A DNA stretch of 46,530 bases, taken from contig WRAV01000014.1 in the NCBI GenBank assembly GCA_009780025.1, positions 1-46,530 of the forward strand, given 5' to 3'. Below are positions 32,118-42,550 of this stretch, one piece after another. The stretch is from Oscillospiraceae bacterium. Its GTDB lineage: Bacteria; Bacillota; Clostridia; Oscillospirales; Ruminococcaceae. The notes beneath the pieces are model-generated. The model searched no databases, was not told where the DNA came from, and saw only the letters and a list, made by a program, of their open reading frames with translations. A program made the translations under genes and the position numbers. Each line of letters starts with the position of its first letter. Within the stretch, counting starts at the first letter, position 1.

Positions 32118-32675
32118 TTGTTGTTTGACGCTTCAATGTTTTTGCTGTCAACCGTGCCCGATGGCCGCGTCTTTGGGCTGGATCAGCAGACGCTTATCTC
32201 AATAGGCATCAACCTGTTCAATGTTATTATACTTGCGGTTCTGCTCTCTTGGCTGCTCTACAACCCCGTGCGCAAGTTTATGGCGGCCAGGACCGCGCGG
32301 ATAGCCTCTCAGATCGAGGGAGCGGCCCGCCAGGCCCAGGACGCCGAGCAGCTGCGTGTCGAGTACGAGCAGAAGATTGCAGAAATTGCGGTAGAGCGGG
32401 AAGAAATTCTCGAGGGCGCTCGCAAGATGGCTGCGGAAAATGCAAAGCAAACCCTGGCTGCGGCAAAAGCCGAGGCCGATGGTGTGCGTGAGCGCGCCGC
32501 GGATGAAATCGAGCACGAGCGCGAGCGTGTCCGCGCCGAGATGAAGCAGGTAATTATCGAGGTGTCCACGGCAATGACCGAGAAGATTCTGGTGGCAAGT
32601 GTGGACGACGCGGTCTACGAGCGTATGTTTGACGCAACTGTGAGCGAGATGGAGAACGCAAAATGGCTGCGCTAG
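32118..32675 (+). CDS. atpF: ATP synthase F0 subunit b
   Basis: 185 residues: an N-terminal membrane helix (IGINLFNVIILAVLLSWLLY), NPVRKFMAARTARIASQIEG, then the long peripheral-stalk coiled coil. The start is TTG at 32118 with AGGGGGAA 7 bp upstream; the nearby ATG at 32110 is out of frame. The end overlaps atpH by 13 bp. Confidence 0.93.
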   Translation: MLFDASMFLLSTVPDGRVFGLDQQTLISIGINLFNVIILAVLLSWLLYNPVRKFMAARTARIASQIEGAARQAQDAEQLRVEYEQKIAEIAVEREEILEGARKMAAENAKQTLAAAKAEADGVRERAADEIEHERERVRAEMKQVIIEVSTAMTEKILVASVDDAVYERMFDATVSEMENAKWLR

Positions 32676-33202
32676 CGGTACGGTACGGTGCGGCTCTTGC
32701 TGCGCTTGCCCTCGAGAGCGGCGCTCCGGAAGCTTATCGGGCTGAGGCCGCGATTATTCTTGAAGCACTCAAAGACGAGGACTGCCGCAAGATAATCGAG
32801 CACCCGAAAATCTCATCTCAAGGGAAGAGGGAGTTTGTCGACGATGTATTCGCGCCACACATTGGGGCGGACATGCTTGGTTTCCTCTACCTTGTAATCG
32901 ACAAAAACCGCGAGGAGTTCCTGGCCGAGGGGCTGCAAAATCTAATAGAGCGGCTGGACGAGATCGCCGGGAAGATAAAGGCAACTGCGGTTTGTGCCCG
33001 CCAGCCAAACGAGACCCAGCTCGCGACCATAAATAAGCTCGCACGGGATAAGCTGGGGGAGAAAGTTGAGCTCTCGATAGAGGTAGACTCGGCACTAATA
33101 GGCGGTTTTTACATCCAGACAAGCAGCCACTTATTTGACTTTACTGTCCGCAAGCAGCTTGCACAAATGAAAGTACAGCTTGCAAAAGGAGTAGTAGGCT
33201 AA
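32663..33202 (+). CDS. atpH: ATP synthase F1 subunit delta
   Basis: 179 residues. [17 protein letters not shown] at the N-terminus, [20 protein letters not shown], and the C-terminal [20 protein letters not shown] are the conserved OSCP/delta blocks. It joins the b stalk to the F1 head. It overlaps atpF and touches atpA (TAATG). Confidence 0.93.
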   Translation: MAALAVRYGAALAALALESGAPEAYRAEAAIILEALKDEDCRKIIEHPKISSQGKREFVDDVFAPHIGADMLGFLYLVIDKNREEFLAEGLQNLIERLDEIAGKIKATAVCARQPNETQLATINKLARDKLGEKVELSIEVDSALIGGFYIQTSSHLFDFTVRKQLAQMKVQLAKGVVG

Positions 33203-34707
33203 TGACTTTACGCCCAGACGAAGTTGGCTCGATAATAAAAAAGCAGATTCAGTCTTACACCGCCACCCTGGATGTTTCCCAAGCGGGTAGCGTTATACAG
33301 GTTGGCGATGGCATTGCACGCGTACACGGCCTGGACGGCGTGATGAGCGGCGAGTTTTTGGAGTTTGAGGGCGGTGTTTCCGGTATAGCTCTCAACTTGG
33401 ACGAAGACAGTGTGGGCGCCGTGCTCATGGGCCCCGATTCGGGAATCCGCGAGGGCTCGCCGGTTAGGCGGACCGAGCGGATGGCCCAAGTGCCTGTGGG
33501 CGAGGGCTTGCTCGGCCGTGTGGTTGACGCGCTTGGTGTGCCACTTGACGGCAAAGGTCCGGTAATATCTACCGGTGTGCGCAACATTGAGCGTGTGGCC
33601 CCCGGAGTAATCACCCGGCAAGAGGTCAACGTTCCGTTGCAGACTGGTATCAAAGCGATTGATTCTATGGTTCCGATTGGCCGTGGCCAGCGCGAGCTTA
33701 TAATAGGCGATAGGCAAACCGGCAAAACCGCTATATGCCTGGACACCATACTCAACCAAAAGGACACTGGGGTGCGCTGCATCTACGTTGCCATTGGGCA
33801 GAAGGCCTCCACCGTTGCGCGGATTGTCAAGACCCTTGAAGACATGGACGCCATGAGTTATACAACGCTGGTGGTAGCAGCGGCTTCAGACCCCGCTCCA
33901 CTGCAGTACATTGCGCCTTACTCGGGCTGTGCTATCGGCGAGGAGTGGATGGAAAACGGCAAAGACGTGCTGATAGTTTACGACGATCTTTCCAAGCACG
34001 CGGTAGCTTACCGCGCGCTTAGTCTTTTGCTTCGCAGGCCGCCAGGGCGCGAGGCTTTCCCTGGGGACGTATTTTACCTGCATTCCCGTTTGCTTGAGCG
34101 CTCGGCCCGCCTGGACAAAAAATACGGCGGAGGCTCAATCACTGCGCTGCCTATAATCGAGACCCAGGCCGGCGATATTTCGGCGTATATACCGACCAAC
34201 GTAATTTCGATCACCGACGGGCAGATCTATCTCGAGGCCGAGCTGTTCAACAACGGCGTGCGCCCGGCGATCAACCCGGGGCTTTCGGTTTCCCGCGTTG
34301 GTGGCGCTGCCCAGGTTAAGGCGATGAAGAAGCTTTCGGGGCCATTGCGCGTTGAGCTGGCACAGTACCGCGAACTTGCGTCATTCGCCCAGTTCGGTTC
34401 CGACTTGAGCAAAGAGACACTCGAGCGGCTACGCCACGGCGAGCGGATCGTTGAGATGCTCAAGCAGCCACAGTACCAGCCTATGCCGGTCGAAAAGCAG
34501 GCGCTCGTGCTCTATATTTTGACCAAGCGGTACCTGGCCGAGGTCGAAGTCGAGGATATCCAGCGCACACAGCGCGAGTTTCTTGAGTATATGGATAAAG
34601 AGCACGCCGACATAGTAAACGAAATCCGCACTTCCGGAGAGATTTCCAAAGAGGTAGAAGAGCGGTTGGTTGCCGCAATAAAGGCATTTTTGAGCAGCTG
34701 GAGGTGA
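33202..34707 (+). CDS. atpA: ATP synthase F1 subunit alpha
   Basis: 501 residues. The P-loop is GDRQTGKT at 169-176. [16 protein letters not shown], the regulatory-site block [20 protein letters not shown] and the [16 protein letters not shown] region with the arginine finger are intact. It forms the non-catalytic half of the alpha3-beta3 hexamer. The ATG overlaps the atpH stop. Confidence 0.97.
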   Translation: MTLRPDEVGSIIKKQIQSYTATLDVSQAGSVIQVGDGIARVHGLDGVMSGEFLEFEGGVSGIALNLDEDSVGAVLMGPDSGIREGSPVRRTERMAQVPVGEGLLGRVVDALGVPLDGKGPVISTGVRNIERVAPGVITRQEVNVPLQTGIKAIDSMVPIGRGQRELIIGDRQTGKTAICLDTILNQKDTGVRCIYVAIGQKASTVARIVKTLEDMDAMSYTTLVVAAASDPAPLQYIAPYSGCAIGEEWMENGKDVLIVYDDLSKHAVAYRALSLLLRRPPGREAFPGDVFYLHSRLLERSARLDKKYGGGSITALPIIETQAGDISAYIPTNVISITDGQIYLEAELFNNGVRPAINPGLSVSRVGGAAQVKAMKKLSGPLRVELAQYRELASFAQFGSDLSKETLERLRHGERIVEMLKQPQYQPMPVEKQALVLYILTKRYLAEVEVEDIQRTQREFLEYMDKEHADIVNEIRTSGEISKEVEERLVAAIKAFLSSWR

Positions 34708-34711
34708 GTAC

Positions 34712-35569
34712 GTGCCCTCGCTAAAACACGTTAAGCGCAGAATAACCAGCGTGCGCTCAACCAAGCAAATAACAAAGGCGATGGATCTGGTTGCGGCCTC
34801 AAAGCTGGCCCGTATGAAGGCTTTGCTTTCCAGTGCCCGGGGGCTTTATAAAGGCGCGGATGCCATGATAACCGATGCGGCCAGTTTTCCGCAGGCGTGT
34901 GGCAGCGTTTACGCGGCAAGCCGTCCGTCAGACAAGATCGCCTATATCGTGATTGCTAGCGATCGCGGGCTCTGTGGTGGATACAACTCCAGTGTCGGCA
35001 AGTTGGCGATGGCTCACATGCAGGAGCATAGGGCCCAGGAGCAGGTGATTGCCTTGGGTGCACGCGCGGCAAGTTTTCTTGACCGACGGGGCAAAAATGT
35101 GTGCAGTAGTCACAGTACGTCCAGCGCCCCCAGCTACGAGCAGGCGCAGGCAGTTGCTCGCCGGGTGCTCGAAGGTTACATGGCCGGTGAGTTCGGCGAG
35201 GTGTATGTGGTGTTTACCCGGTTTCTTACCACTGTTACTCACCAGCCTGAAGTGGTGAAGCTGCTCCCTATAGAGACCGCCCCAGACAATGCTCCATTGC
35301 GCAGCCCGGTAGGTGAGGTTCGCTACGAGCCGAGCCCGGCTGATTTCCTTGACAGTGCCGTGCCCGCTTACCTTGAGATGATGATATACGGCTGTGTAGT
35401 CGAGGCAGCAGTCTGCGAACACGCCGCCCGGATGATGAGCATGAGCTCGGCTACCAAAAACGCCCAGGAGATTATTGAGACGCTAACCTTGAGCTACAAC
35501 CGCAGCCGACAGAGTATGATTACCCAAGAGATAAATGAGATTGTCAGTGGGGCGAATGCGCTTAACTAG
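34712..35569 (+). CDS. atpG: ATP synthase F1 subunit gamma
   Basis: 285 residues, rotor shaft. The N-terminal helix RRITSVRSTKQITKAMDLVA and C-terminal helix ARMMSMSSATKNAQEII form the coiled coil; SDRGLCGGYNSSV lies in the Rossmann-like domain. The start is GTG at 34712, 4 bp after atpA, with GGAGGTG inside the end of atpA. Confidence 0.95.
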   Translation: MPSLKHVKRRITSVRSTKQITKAMDLVAASKLARMKALLSSARGLYKGADAMITDAASFPQACGSVYAASRPSDKIAYIVIASDRGLCGGYNSSVGKLAMAHMQEHRAQEQVIALGARAASFLDRRGKNVCSSHSTSSAPSYEQAQAVARRVLEGYMAGEFGEVYVVFTRFLTTVTHQPEVVKLLPIETAPDNAPLRSPVGEVRYEPSPADFLDSAVPAYLEMMIYGCVVEAAVCEHAARMMSMSSATKNAQEIIETLTLSYNRSRQSMITQEINEIVSGANALN

Positions 35570-35581
35570 AGGTTAAGGGCA

Positions 35582-37102
<1,521 letters not shown>

Positions 37103-37103
<1 letters not shown>

Positions 37104-37525
37104 TGGCGGAGAAAAAGGCGTTTAACCTAAAAGTTATCACTCCCGGCGGGGTTAAGGTAGAGGAGCGCGCCGAAATGGTCATAATGCGCGCCACCACCGG
37201 GGATATGGGTGTGCTGCCCGGCCACGAGCCATGCAGCGCAGCCCTTGACCAGGGCATTTTGAGGATAACTGCCGCCGGTGGACGCCAGCGCAGGCTGGGT
37301 GTTTTTGGCGGACTGGCGAAAGTTGAGGGTGATACTCTCACTGTGCTGACCGGCCTTGCTCAGTGGCCAAGCGAAGTCGAGCCCGAACTTGCCCAGGCCG
37401 AGCGGGACGAGTGCCTTGTGCGGCTTCGGGAGGAGCGCGACCACGCCCACACCCAGCGGGACAAAGAGCTGCTAAATCAGGCGCTGGTGCGCATTGAGCT
37501 GAGCGAGTTTAGGGACGAAGCGTGA
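37103..37525 (+). CDS. atpC: ATP synthase F1 subunit epsilon
   Basis: 140 residues. The N-terminal beta sandwich (LKVITPGGVKVEERAEMVIM, TTGDMGVLPGHEPCSAAL) and a helical C-terminal hairpin (AQAERDECLVRLREERDHAH) are complete, so the regulatory ratchet helix is likely functional. It closes the operon and is followed 10 bp later by a terminator. Confidence 0.95.
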
Positions 37526-37535
37526 ATATGAAATG

Positions 37536-37564
37536 GCCCCGGCTGTGGTGATAGCCGGGGCTTT
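37536..37564 (+). terminator. Terminator of the ATP synthase operon
   Basis: GCCCCGGCT (37536-37544) pairs with AGCCGGGGC (37553-37561), followed by TTT. Confidence 0.75.
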
Positions 37565-37578
37565 GTGATGAGGCCAGG

Positions 37579-38232
37579 TTATTGGTCGGCTTGTTCGCGG
37601 TTGTAACCTTCTTCAGACTTAATCACAGTCCAAGATATTTGCTTTTGAGGGTTGTTCATATGTATAATAAAACCGTCCTCGTGTCCCGGAAAGAGAACCA
37701 TGTGGGTGGCAATCGTGTTGAGTATCAAATCTAGCCAAAGTGGAATTTGGTTGCAGTAGAATTTGTAGTCAATCGTTTTCCCGAATGGGTTGGGGGAGTG
37801 AAGCATAGCGCCGCATTTATCAAATATTTTCTCAAATAGTTTCTTTGTCAAGACATTTTCTGTAATATCAACAATGGTATCGCTTTCATCCAATTCGGGA
37901 GAGATTGGGCGTGGGAAGAAACGAGGATTTAGCTCTTGTATTTCATTGAGTATATACTTTGCCTTGTGCATAGAATTTATATTGCGAGATGTTTCACGAA
38001 ATAAGCGCTCGTTGACAACTAAAGAACCCATCGCAAGCAGTTCTAGTATCTTTCTAATTTGCAAGCAGCAAGCTTCAACATCCATTTTTGTGAAGATGGT
38101 ATCCATGCATATCTTATCATATATAGCTCTTGCATAAATCAATCGTCCCTTAACTTCCTGCATCAACCGATAGTATTTGTCGATTGCGGCATCAAGCTCC
38201 GAAACGCGAGGTTTCCTTTTGGCTCTTCCCAT
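37579..38232 (-). CDS. Conserved hypothetical protein with CGAMLHSPNP motif
   Basis: 217 residues from the ATG at 38232 (AGAGGTGA upstream). Mostly helical and soluble. Notable blocks are CCLQIRKILELLAMGSLVVN, then ILNEIQELNPRFFPRPISPE, then KCGAMLHSPNPFGK. I recall scattered accessory proteins with the same order of blocks but no known function. The helical bundle with a polar HxxxP-type motif is reminiscent of HEPN-like proteins; that is a guess. The gene is visibly AT-richer than atpC and pucR on either side, suggesting acquisition. It is preceded by a perfect palindrome at 38244-38268. Confidence 0.7.
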   Translation of the reverse strand: MGRAKRKPRVSELDAAIDKYYRLMQEVKGRLIYARAIYDKICMDTIFTKMDVEACCLQIRKILELLAMGSLVVNERLFRETSRNINSMHKAKYILNEIQELNPRFFPRPISPELDESDTIVDITENVLTKKLFEKIFDKCGAMLHSPNPFGKTIDYKFYCNQIPLWLDLILNTIATHMVLFPGHEDGFIIHMNNPQKQISWTVIKSEEGYNREQADQ

Positions 38233-38243
38233 AGATCACCTCT

Positions 38244-38268
38244 AATTGCGATATGGCGTATCGCAATT
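38244..38268. promoter_or_regulatory. Perfect 10-bp inverted repeat, candidate operator
   Basis: AATTGCGATA-TGGCG-TATCGCAATT lies between the pucR stop and the hypothetical gene's ribosome-binding site. No T run follows on either strand, so an operator is likelier than a terminator. Confidence 0.5.
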
Positions 38269-38273
38269 CAGTC

Positions 38274-39449
38274 CTAGTCCTGCATAATATCATAAATATA
38301 AAACGCCAGCAGGCACTTGAGCTTTTCGTCCATGCTTTCAAGGTCGGTGCCCAGTATTTCCTTGATTTTGCGCACCCGATAGTTTATGGTGTTGCGATGC
38401 ATAAAGGTCTGCTGCCCCACCTGCTGCACGCTAAAGTTGTTCTGGATATAAAGGCGCAGTATTTCCATATTGTCGCTTTTATTTTTTTCGTCGTAGCTGA
38501 TAAGCCGGCCCAGATTTTCGTCGAGCATTTCCCTTAGAAGGTCGGTGTCGTCGGTGGAGAGCAGCATTCGGTAGAGCCCCATAGTCTCGAAGAGGTCGCT
38601 TCGCCTGCCGGGCCGCCCGGCAAAGCGCAGGGCCAAGGCTGCCCGCCGGTAGGTTTTTTGTAGCTTGCTGATGTCGTGTACGGCAGGGCCGATACCAATG
38701 CGCAAGTCCTTGCCGGGGAAGTGTTGGTCAAATAGACTGCAAAGCATTTCGGCGATGGCGCCGGCCTCGTCCATGTCGGCGACATTTGGGAAGATGCCGA
38801 CCAGCTTTTCTTCATGCCGGAAGAGATGGTAGCTCTTGCTCTCGCGGTTAAGCCTGTTGCGTAAGATGGTGTCGAACCGCTCGGTCCACTCTTTGCTCTG
38901 AGGTGTGGGGATTTTCTCGCGGATGACAATTACACGGTAAAGCCCGTCCGGTCGGTATCCGCGAGCCTTTAAGAACTCGACATAAGAGTTCCGGTCGTCC
39001 GGTGTGAAGATTGCCCGCATGAAGGCCTTGGTCACGCTCTCTTCATTTTGGTCTGACTCAAAGATATGGTTGCAGAAATCGCGGACAATGTCTACGAGAT
39101 GAATCTCCCAAGGGATAGTGAATATTGGGAAGCGCAGCTCGTCGCAGAGGGCGATAACGCTCTCTGGCAGCTCTAATATATGTTTGCCCACGTTGACAAC
39201 TAAACCGCAAGCGCCCTTTTTTGAGAGCGCGCGCACAAACTCTGCCAGCCAGTTTTCGATGCCTGTTTGGCGGCTGACCATGCCGGTGGTTAGTATAAGC
39301 TCGCTGCCCCGGATAAAGTCAACAGTGTTGATATTCTCCAGAATATGCACCCAGTTGACCATGTTATCAAGCCCGCCGGTGCCGCCGCAGAGCGCAACCC
39401 GGTGAGCATCTTTGGTGCTGTCGTACAATCTGGAAAGCTGTATGGGCAA
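38274..39449 (-). CDS. PucR-family transcriptional regulator
   Basis: 391 residues. The N-terminal PucR sensor domain has NMVNWVHILENINTVDFIRG and LILTTGMVSRQTGIENWLAEF (about 30-85). A degenerate GGDEF-like middle region follows. The C-terminal HTH_30 domain has LRLYIQNNFSVQQVGQQTF and MHRNTINYRVRKIKEILG. PucR proteins usually activate purine or amino-acid catabolism genes. No catabolic operon is adjacent, so the target is unknown. The start is TTG at 39449 with AAAAGGAGGT 9 bp upstream. A palindrome over its own -10 box suggests autoregulation. Confidence 0.92.
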   Translation of the reverse strand: MPIQLSRLYDSTKDAHRVALCGGTGGLDNMVNWVHILENINTVDFIRGSELILTTGMVSRQTGIENWLAEFVRALSKKGACGLVVNVGKHILELPESVIALCDELRFPIFTIPWEIHLVDIVRDFCNHIFESDQNEESVTKAFMRAIFTPDDRNSYVEFLKARGYRPDGLYRVIVIREKIPTPQSKEWTERFDTILRNRLNRESKSYHLFRHEEKLVGIFPNVADMDEAGAIAEMLCSLFDQHFPGKDLRIGIGPAVHDISKLQKTYRRAALALRFAGRPGRRSDLFETMGLYRMLLSTDDTDLLREMLDENLGRLISYDEKNKSDNMEILRLYIQNNFSVQQVGQQTFMHRNTINYRVRKIKEILGTDLESMDEKLKCLLAFYIYDIMQD

Positions 39450-39493
39450 CGTCCTAGACCTCCTTTTCGGCAGCCTGCAAAAGTAAAGCGTAG

Positions 39494-39529
39494 CCTCTAT
39501 ATAATAGAGGTAAAGGTGGGGGTTGTCAA
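39494..39529 (-). promoter_or_regulatory. Promoter of pucR overlapped by a 17-bp palindrome
   Basis: Minus-strand TTGACA (39529-39524), 17-bp spacer, TATTAT (39506-39501). CCTCTATATAATAGAGG (39494-39510) is a dyad with 7-bp perfect arms covering the -10 box. Confidence 0.7.
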
Positions 39530-39574
39530 TGTGGTGGCTGAAAATGGCAGGGCTTGGCCTTGAGACTTGGCCCT

Positions 39575-39950
39575 AAACCTGTAGTTGTAGGGGCGATTTT
39601 CAATCGCCCTCGGTTTACCGCAAACTTGTTCGCTGTAGGGGTCGTGCCCCTGCGGGGCCCGCCTCTCCTCACGAACCCATCGTTGTCGGTTCACCACCCC
39701 TCCCCTGTGTGCCCTACCTCTCCCCATGAACCCATCGCTGTAGGGGGGCGGCCATTGGCCGTCCGTGGATTTCCGCGAACCTGTCGTTGCAGGGGGACGC
39801 ACACCCGGGCCGTCCCGCCAATCCCCACAAACCTAACGCTGTAGAGGCCTGGATTTTTTCGCCCGTAGGTTTACGTCGGGCCCCCTGGTTTACCCCAGCC
39901 TGGCGCTGTAGGGTCGGGGTTCCATCCTCGACCGCCAGGGTCAAGTTCAA
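39575..39950. repeat. Tandem array of about seven degenerate 47-68 bp palindromic units
   Basis: Units start near 39575, 39622, 39673, 39728, 39777, 39829 and 39897. Most begin with (A/G)AAC and C(G)-T/C-TGTAGGGG, then a short hairpin whose sequence differs from unit to unit, then GG-TTT-CC-C. Examples of cores: CGATTTTCAATCG, GGCCATTGGCC, GGTCGGGGTTCCATCCTCGACC split by a loop. No open frame with a ribosome-binding site. It accounts for the first part of the 1080-bp pucR-tadA gap. Confidence 0.75.
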
Positions 39951-39989
39951 GGTCAAGGACTTGATTTTAATTCGCCTATGGGCGAGAAT

Positions 39990-40185
39990 AATGTGCCGCT
40001 CATGCCGCGGAGACACTTACTTTTCTTGTCTCGCCAAGAAGAAGTAAGCAAAAAAGGCGACTGGGGGAGGACCGGGTCTGACTACGCACAAAGGGCGTGC
40101 TCCGCAGACAACTCCCAACTGCCACGCCAAAGGCATGTGGCAGTGGCAAAGACCGCCTCATCCCCCCACTATACGGGCAGGTGAG
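39990..40185. repeat. Second intergenic repeat element, CTTACTTTTCTTG hairpin
   Basis: CTTACTTTTCTTG (40016-40028) and CAAGAAGAAGTAAG (40035-40048) are inverted copies with one indel. A GGCGACTGGGGG stretch and a GCCACGCC..GTGGC stem near 40125 follow. The layout recalls palindromic intergenic repeats in other bacteria; its limits are approximate. An open frame through it looks spurious. Confidence 0.45.
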
Positions 40186-40530
40186 CGAAAACTAGAAAGT
40201 TTGTTGGTGTATTATTCTTGCGAGCTCCCGGCTTGTCAACAGAGGTGTAGTTAACAGTGAACACCTCACCACAAAAACTCCTTACTCTAAACCCGGGCTC
40301 GCATAGCGGCTGGGTAAGCTTGCGGGCGGCCAACTGGCCTAAATTCAACCTACCGGTTCAAAGCCCCTGCTCCGTGATTGCCAAGCGTTGTGTAACACTA
40401 TAAGTGCGGAACAGCGAGATGCTTGGTGTGCGTCCCATACAATGGCAGATTTGTGGTGATTAGGCGGGACCGGTGCTAGATTTGCAAGTGCGGCCCATAT
40501 AACTCAAATGGCAAAGTCCACAACTTTAAC
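40186..40530. other. Non-coding stretch upstream of tadA end, no gene seen
   Basis: Nothing coding is supported. The only structure noted is CCAAGC (40381-40386) with GCTTGG (40421-40426), enclosing a GTGTAACAC palindrome. It could be remnant repeat. Confidence 0.3.
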
Positions 40531-40995
40531 TTACCTTCCCCGCAACCCCCTAAAAAAATTCCTCAACAACTCCGAACACTCATCCTCCAGCAGACCGGCC
40601 AAAACCTCCGGCTTGTGATTGAATGGCAGATCGTTAAAATCGCTGACTGAGCCCATGCAGCCGGCTTTGGGGTCAGACGCCCCAAACACCACCCGAGGAA
40701 TCCGCGCGTTGATAATTGCACCGGCACACATTGGGCAAGGCTCCAGTGTGACGTATAGAGTGCAGTCCAGCAGCCGCCAGCTGCCCAGCTCTTTGCAGGC
40801 TGCCCCAATAGCCAGCAGCTCGGCGTGGGCAAGGGCGCAGGGGGCGCTTTCTCGGCGGTTGCGCCCGGTGGCGATAACCTGGCCCTCACGGACAATAACC
40901 GCCCCCACCGGGGTCTCGCCCATCTCGGCGGCTAGCCTTGCCTGGGCGAGTGCAAGGCGCATGAAATTTATGTCGGTCTCGCGGTTATTGTTCAC
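40531..40995 (-). CDS. tadA: tRNA-specific adenosine deaminase
   Basis: Converts A34 to inosine in tRNA-Arg(ACG). 154 residues. The zinc and proton-shuttle motif HAE is at 57-59 and PCPMC at 86-90, with GASDPKAGCMGSV after it, as in TadA. The start is GTG at 40995, with TTGGAG overlapping the end of yjbQ; the stop of yjbQ is 4 bp upstream, so the two are an operon. A longer reading through yjbQ is rejected. Confidence 0.95.
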   Translation of the reverse strand: MNNNRETDINFMRLALAQARLAAEMGETPVGAVIVREGQVIATGRNRRESAPCALAHAELLAIGAACKELGSWRLLDCTLYVTLEPCPMCAGAIINARIPRVVFGASDPKAGCMGSVSDFNDLPFNHKPEVLAGLLEDECSELLRNFFRGLRGR

Positions 40996-40999
40996 TAGT

Positions 41000-41416
41000 T
41001 TATTCTCCAATAATCTTGATAAGTAAGCGCTTGGGCCGCCCGCCGTCAAACTCGCCGTAGAAAATCTGCTCCCAGGGGCCGAAGTCGAGCTTGCCGCCGG
41101 TGACAGCAACCACCACCTCTCGGCCCATCACACTGCGCTTTAGGTGGGCGTCGGCGTTGTCTTCGTAGCCGTTGTGGCGGTACTGGCTGTGCGGCTTTTC
41201 GGGCGCGAGCTTTTCCAGCCAGACTTCGAAGTCGTGGTGGAGCCCGCCCTCATCGTCATTAATAAAGATGCTGGCGGTTATATGCATGGCGTTGCAGAGC
41301 AGCAGCCCCTCCTGTACTCCGCTCTCGATGAGAGCTTGCTGCACCTGTCCGGTAATGTTCAAATAGCCCCGCCGCCCGGGGTAGTTTACTGTGAGTTCTT
41401 TGCGGTAAGATTTCAT
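41000..41416 (-). CDS. yjbQ: YjbQ/UPF0047 family protein
   Basis: 138 residues from the ATG at 41416, with GGAGG 8 bp upstream; the in-frame extension beyond it is antisense to yitT and rejected. Family blocks are [20 protein letters not shown] with [15 protein letters not shown], then [19 protein letters not shown], then [16 protein letters not shown], with the conserved histidines of the YjbQ site. Some members have thiamine-phosphate synthase activity in vitro; the physiological role is unclear. It is co-transcribed with tadA. Confidence 0.93.
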   Translation of the reverse strand: MKSYRKELTVNYPGRRGYLNITGQVQQALIESGVQEGLLLCNAMHITASIFINDDEGGLHHDFEVWLEKLAPEKPHSQYRHNGYEDNADAHLKRSVMGREVVVAVTGGKLDFGPWEQIFYGEFDGGRPKRLLIKIIGE

Positions 41417-41492
41417 CTGTGCGGCCTCCTCTGTAACTATCGTATTGCAGGCTAGGAAAATTCTAGGGCGGGCCGGTGTTGAATATGCAGCT

Positions 41493-41521
41493 TTTGAGCA
41501 ACAATTGCACACAATTATAGT
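41493..41521 (+). promoter_or_regulatory. Possible promoter of yitT
   Basis: TTTGAG (41493-41498), 17-bp spacer, TATAGT (41516-41521), 85 bp before the start. Confidence 0.4.
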
Positions 41522-41605
41522 ATAGCGCCCCCGCGCTGAGCTGGCAAGAATTTTCGCCCCATTCGGGGAAAGATAGACACAGGCAATAACGTGGAGGTAC
41601 CAGCA

Positions 41606-42448
41606 ATGCGCCAAAAGCTCACAAACGCGGCACTTATTATAGTAGGGTGTGTTTTGTACGCGTTTGCGTTTAACTTGTTCTTCGACCCGTTTAGAATCTC
41701 GCCCGGCGGCGTTTCGGGGCTTTCGATGATACTCAGCTACTTTACCGGTCTGAGCGTAGGCACTGGTATAATACTTATGAATATTCCGCTGGTGATAATG
41801 GCCTACATGCGCCTGGGCAAGATATTCATTCTCTCCACCGCAGTTGCGACCGCGCTCTCTTCGGTGCTCATCGATCTCACGGCCTGGGTTTCCCCGCCGG
41901 TAGACGACTTGCTGCTGGCTTCGCTCTGCGGAGGGGTGCTTATAGGGGTTGGGCTGGGGCTGGTTTTCCGGGGAGGGGCTACCACCGGCGGCTCGGATAT
42001 TGCCAGCAAGCTGCTGCTGAGTGTGCGCCCCCACCTGCGAATGGGCAAAATCGTGTTGGGTATAGACGGCTTTATAATCGGCCTGACAGCCTTTGTATTC
42101 CGGGATTTTTCGCTGGCAGTTTACGCATTTATCGCACTGTACATCGCCGCTAAAATTTTGGATAGTGTGCTCTATGGCCTCGACTTTGCGACAGTGACGT
42201 ATATCATCTCCGAGCAGCACCAGGAAATCGGCGCGGCCATACAGACCCGGCTGGGACGCGGTGTCACCTACTTAGAGGCCGAGGGCGGCTACAAAGGCGG
42301 GAGCAAGCGGGTGGTGCTCTGTGCTATCAAGCGCGGGCAGCTGACCGCCCTACGTGGAGTGGTTGGTGACCTTGACCCACACGCGTTTTTAATTGTGACC
42401 GAAGGCCACCAGATATTCGGCGATGGCTTTTTGTCGGGCGAGGAGTAG
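41606..42448 (+). CDS. YitT-family membrane protein
   Basis: 280 residues from the ATG at 41606, GGAGGT 8 bp upstream. The first 180 residues hold five or six hydrophobic segments with the typical [20 protein letters not shown] and [17 protein letters not shown] blocks. The C-terminal DUF2179 domain is soluble ([37 protein letters not shown] pattern seen as [16 protein letters not shown], and [19 protein letters not shown]). YitT proteins are widespread in Firmicutes, and their transport substrate is not established. It is divergent from yjbQ. Confidence 0.93.
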   Translation: MRQKLTNAALIIVGCVLYAFAFNLFFDPFRISPGGVSGLSMILSYFTGLSVGTGIILMNIPLVIMAYMRLGKIFILSTAVATALSSVLIDLTAWVSPPVDDLLLASLCGGVLIGVGLGLVFRGGATTGGSDIASKLLLSVRPHLRMGKIVLGIDGFIIGLTAFVFRDFSLAVYAFIALYIAAKILDSVLYGLDFATVTYIISEQHQEIGAAIQTRLGRGVTYLEAEGGYKGGSKRVVLCAIKRGQLTALRGVVGDLDPHAFLIVTEGHQIFGDGFLSGEE

Positions 42449-42461
42449 CGCCCTTGCCATT

Positions 42462-42490
42462 TTGCGAAGCTTGTGGATTTATGATACAAT
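42462..42490 (+). promoter_or_regulatory. Promoter of the lipoprotein gene
   Basis: TTGCGA (42462-42467), 17-bp spacer, TACAAT (42485-42490), 60 bp before the GTG start. Confidence 0.6.
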
Positions 42491-42550
42491 ACCCCAAACA
42501 GAAGAAACTCAATATACATAATTATTTAACCCGAGAGGACTGATGCCACA

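Noticed and set aside
39575-39950. CRISPR array
   Set aside because: Units vary in length and sequence, the variable parts are palindromes and not spacers, and no cas gene is present.
39978-40184. 68-codon frame in the pucR-tadA gap
   Set aside because: It runs through a palindromic repeat element and has no ribosome-binding site.
41417-42220. Long N-terminal extension of yjbQ
   Set aside because: It is antisense to yitT, and the ATG at 41416 has a good GGAGG site and matches the family start.
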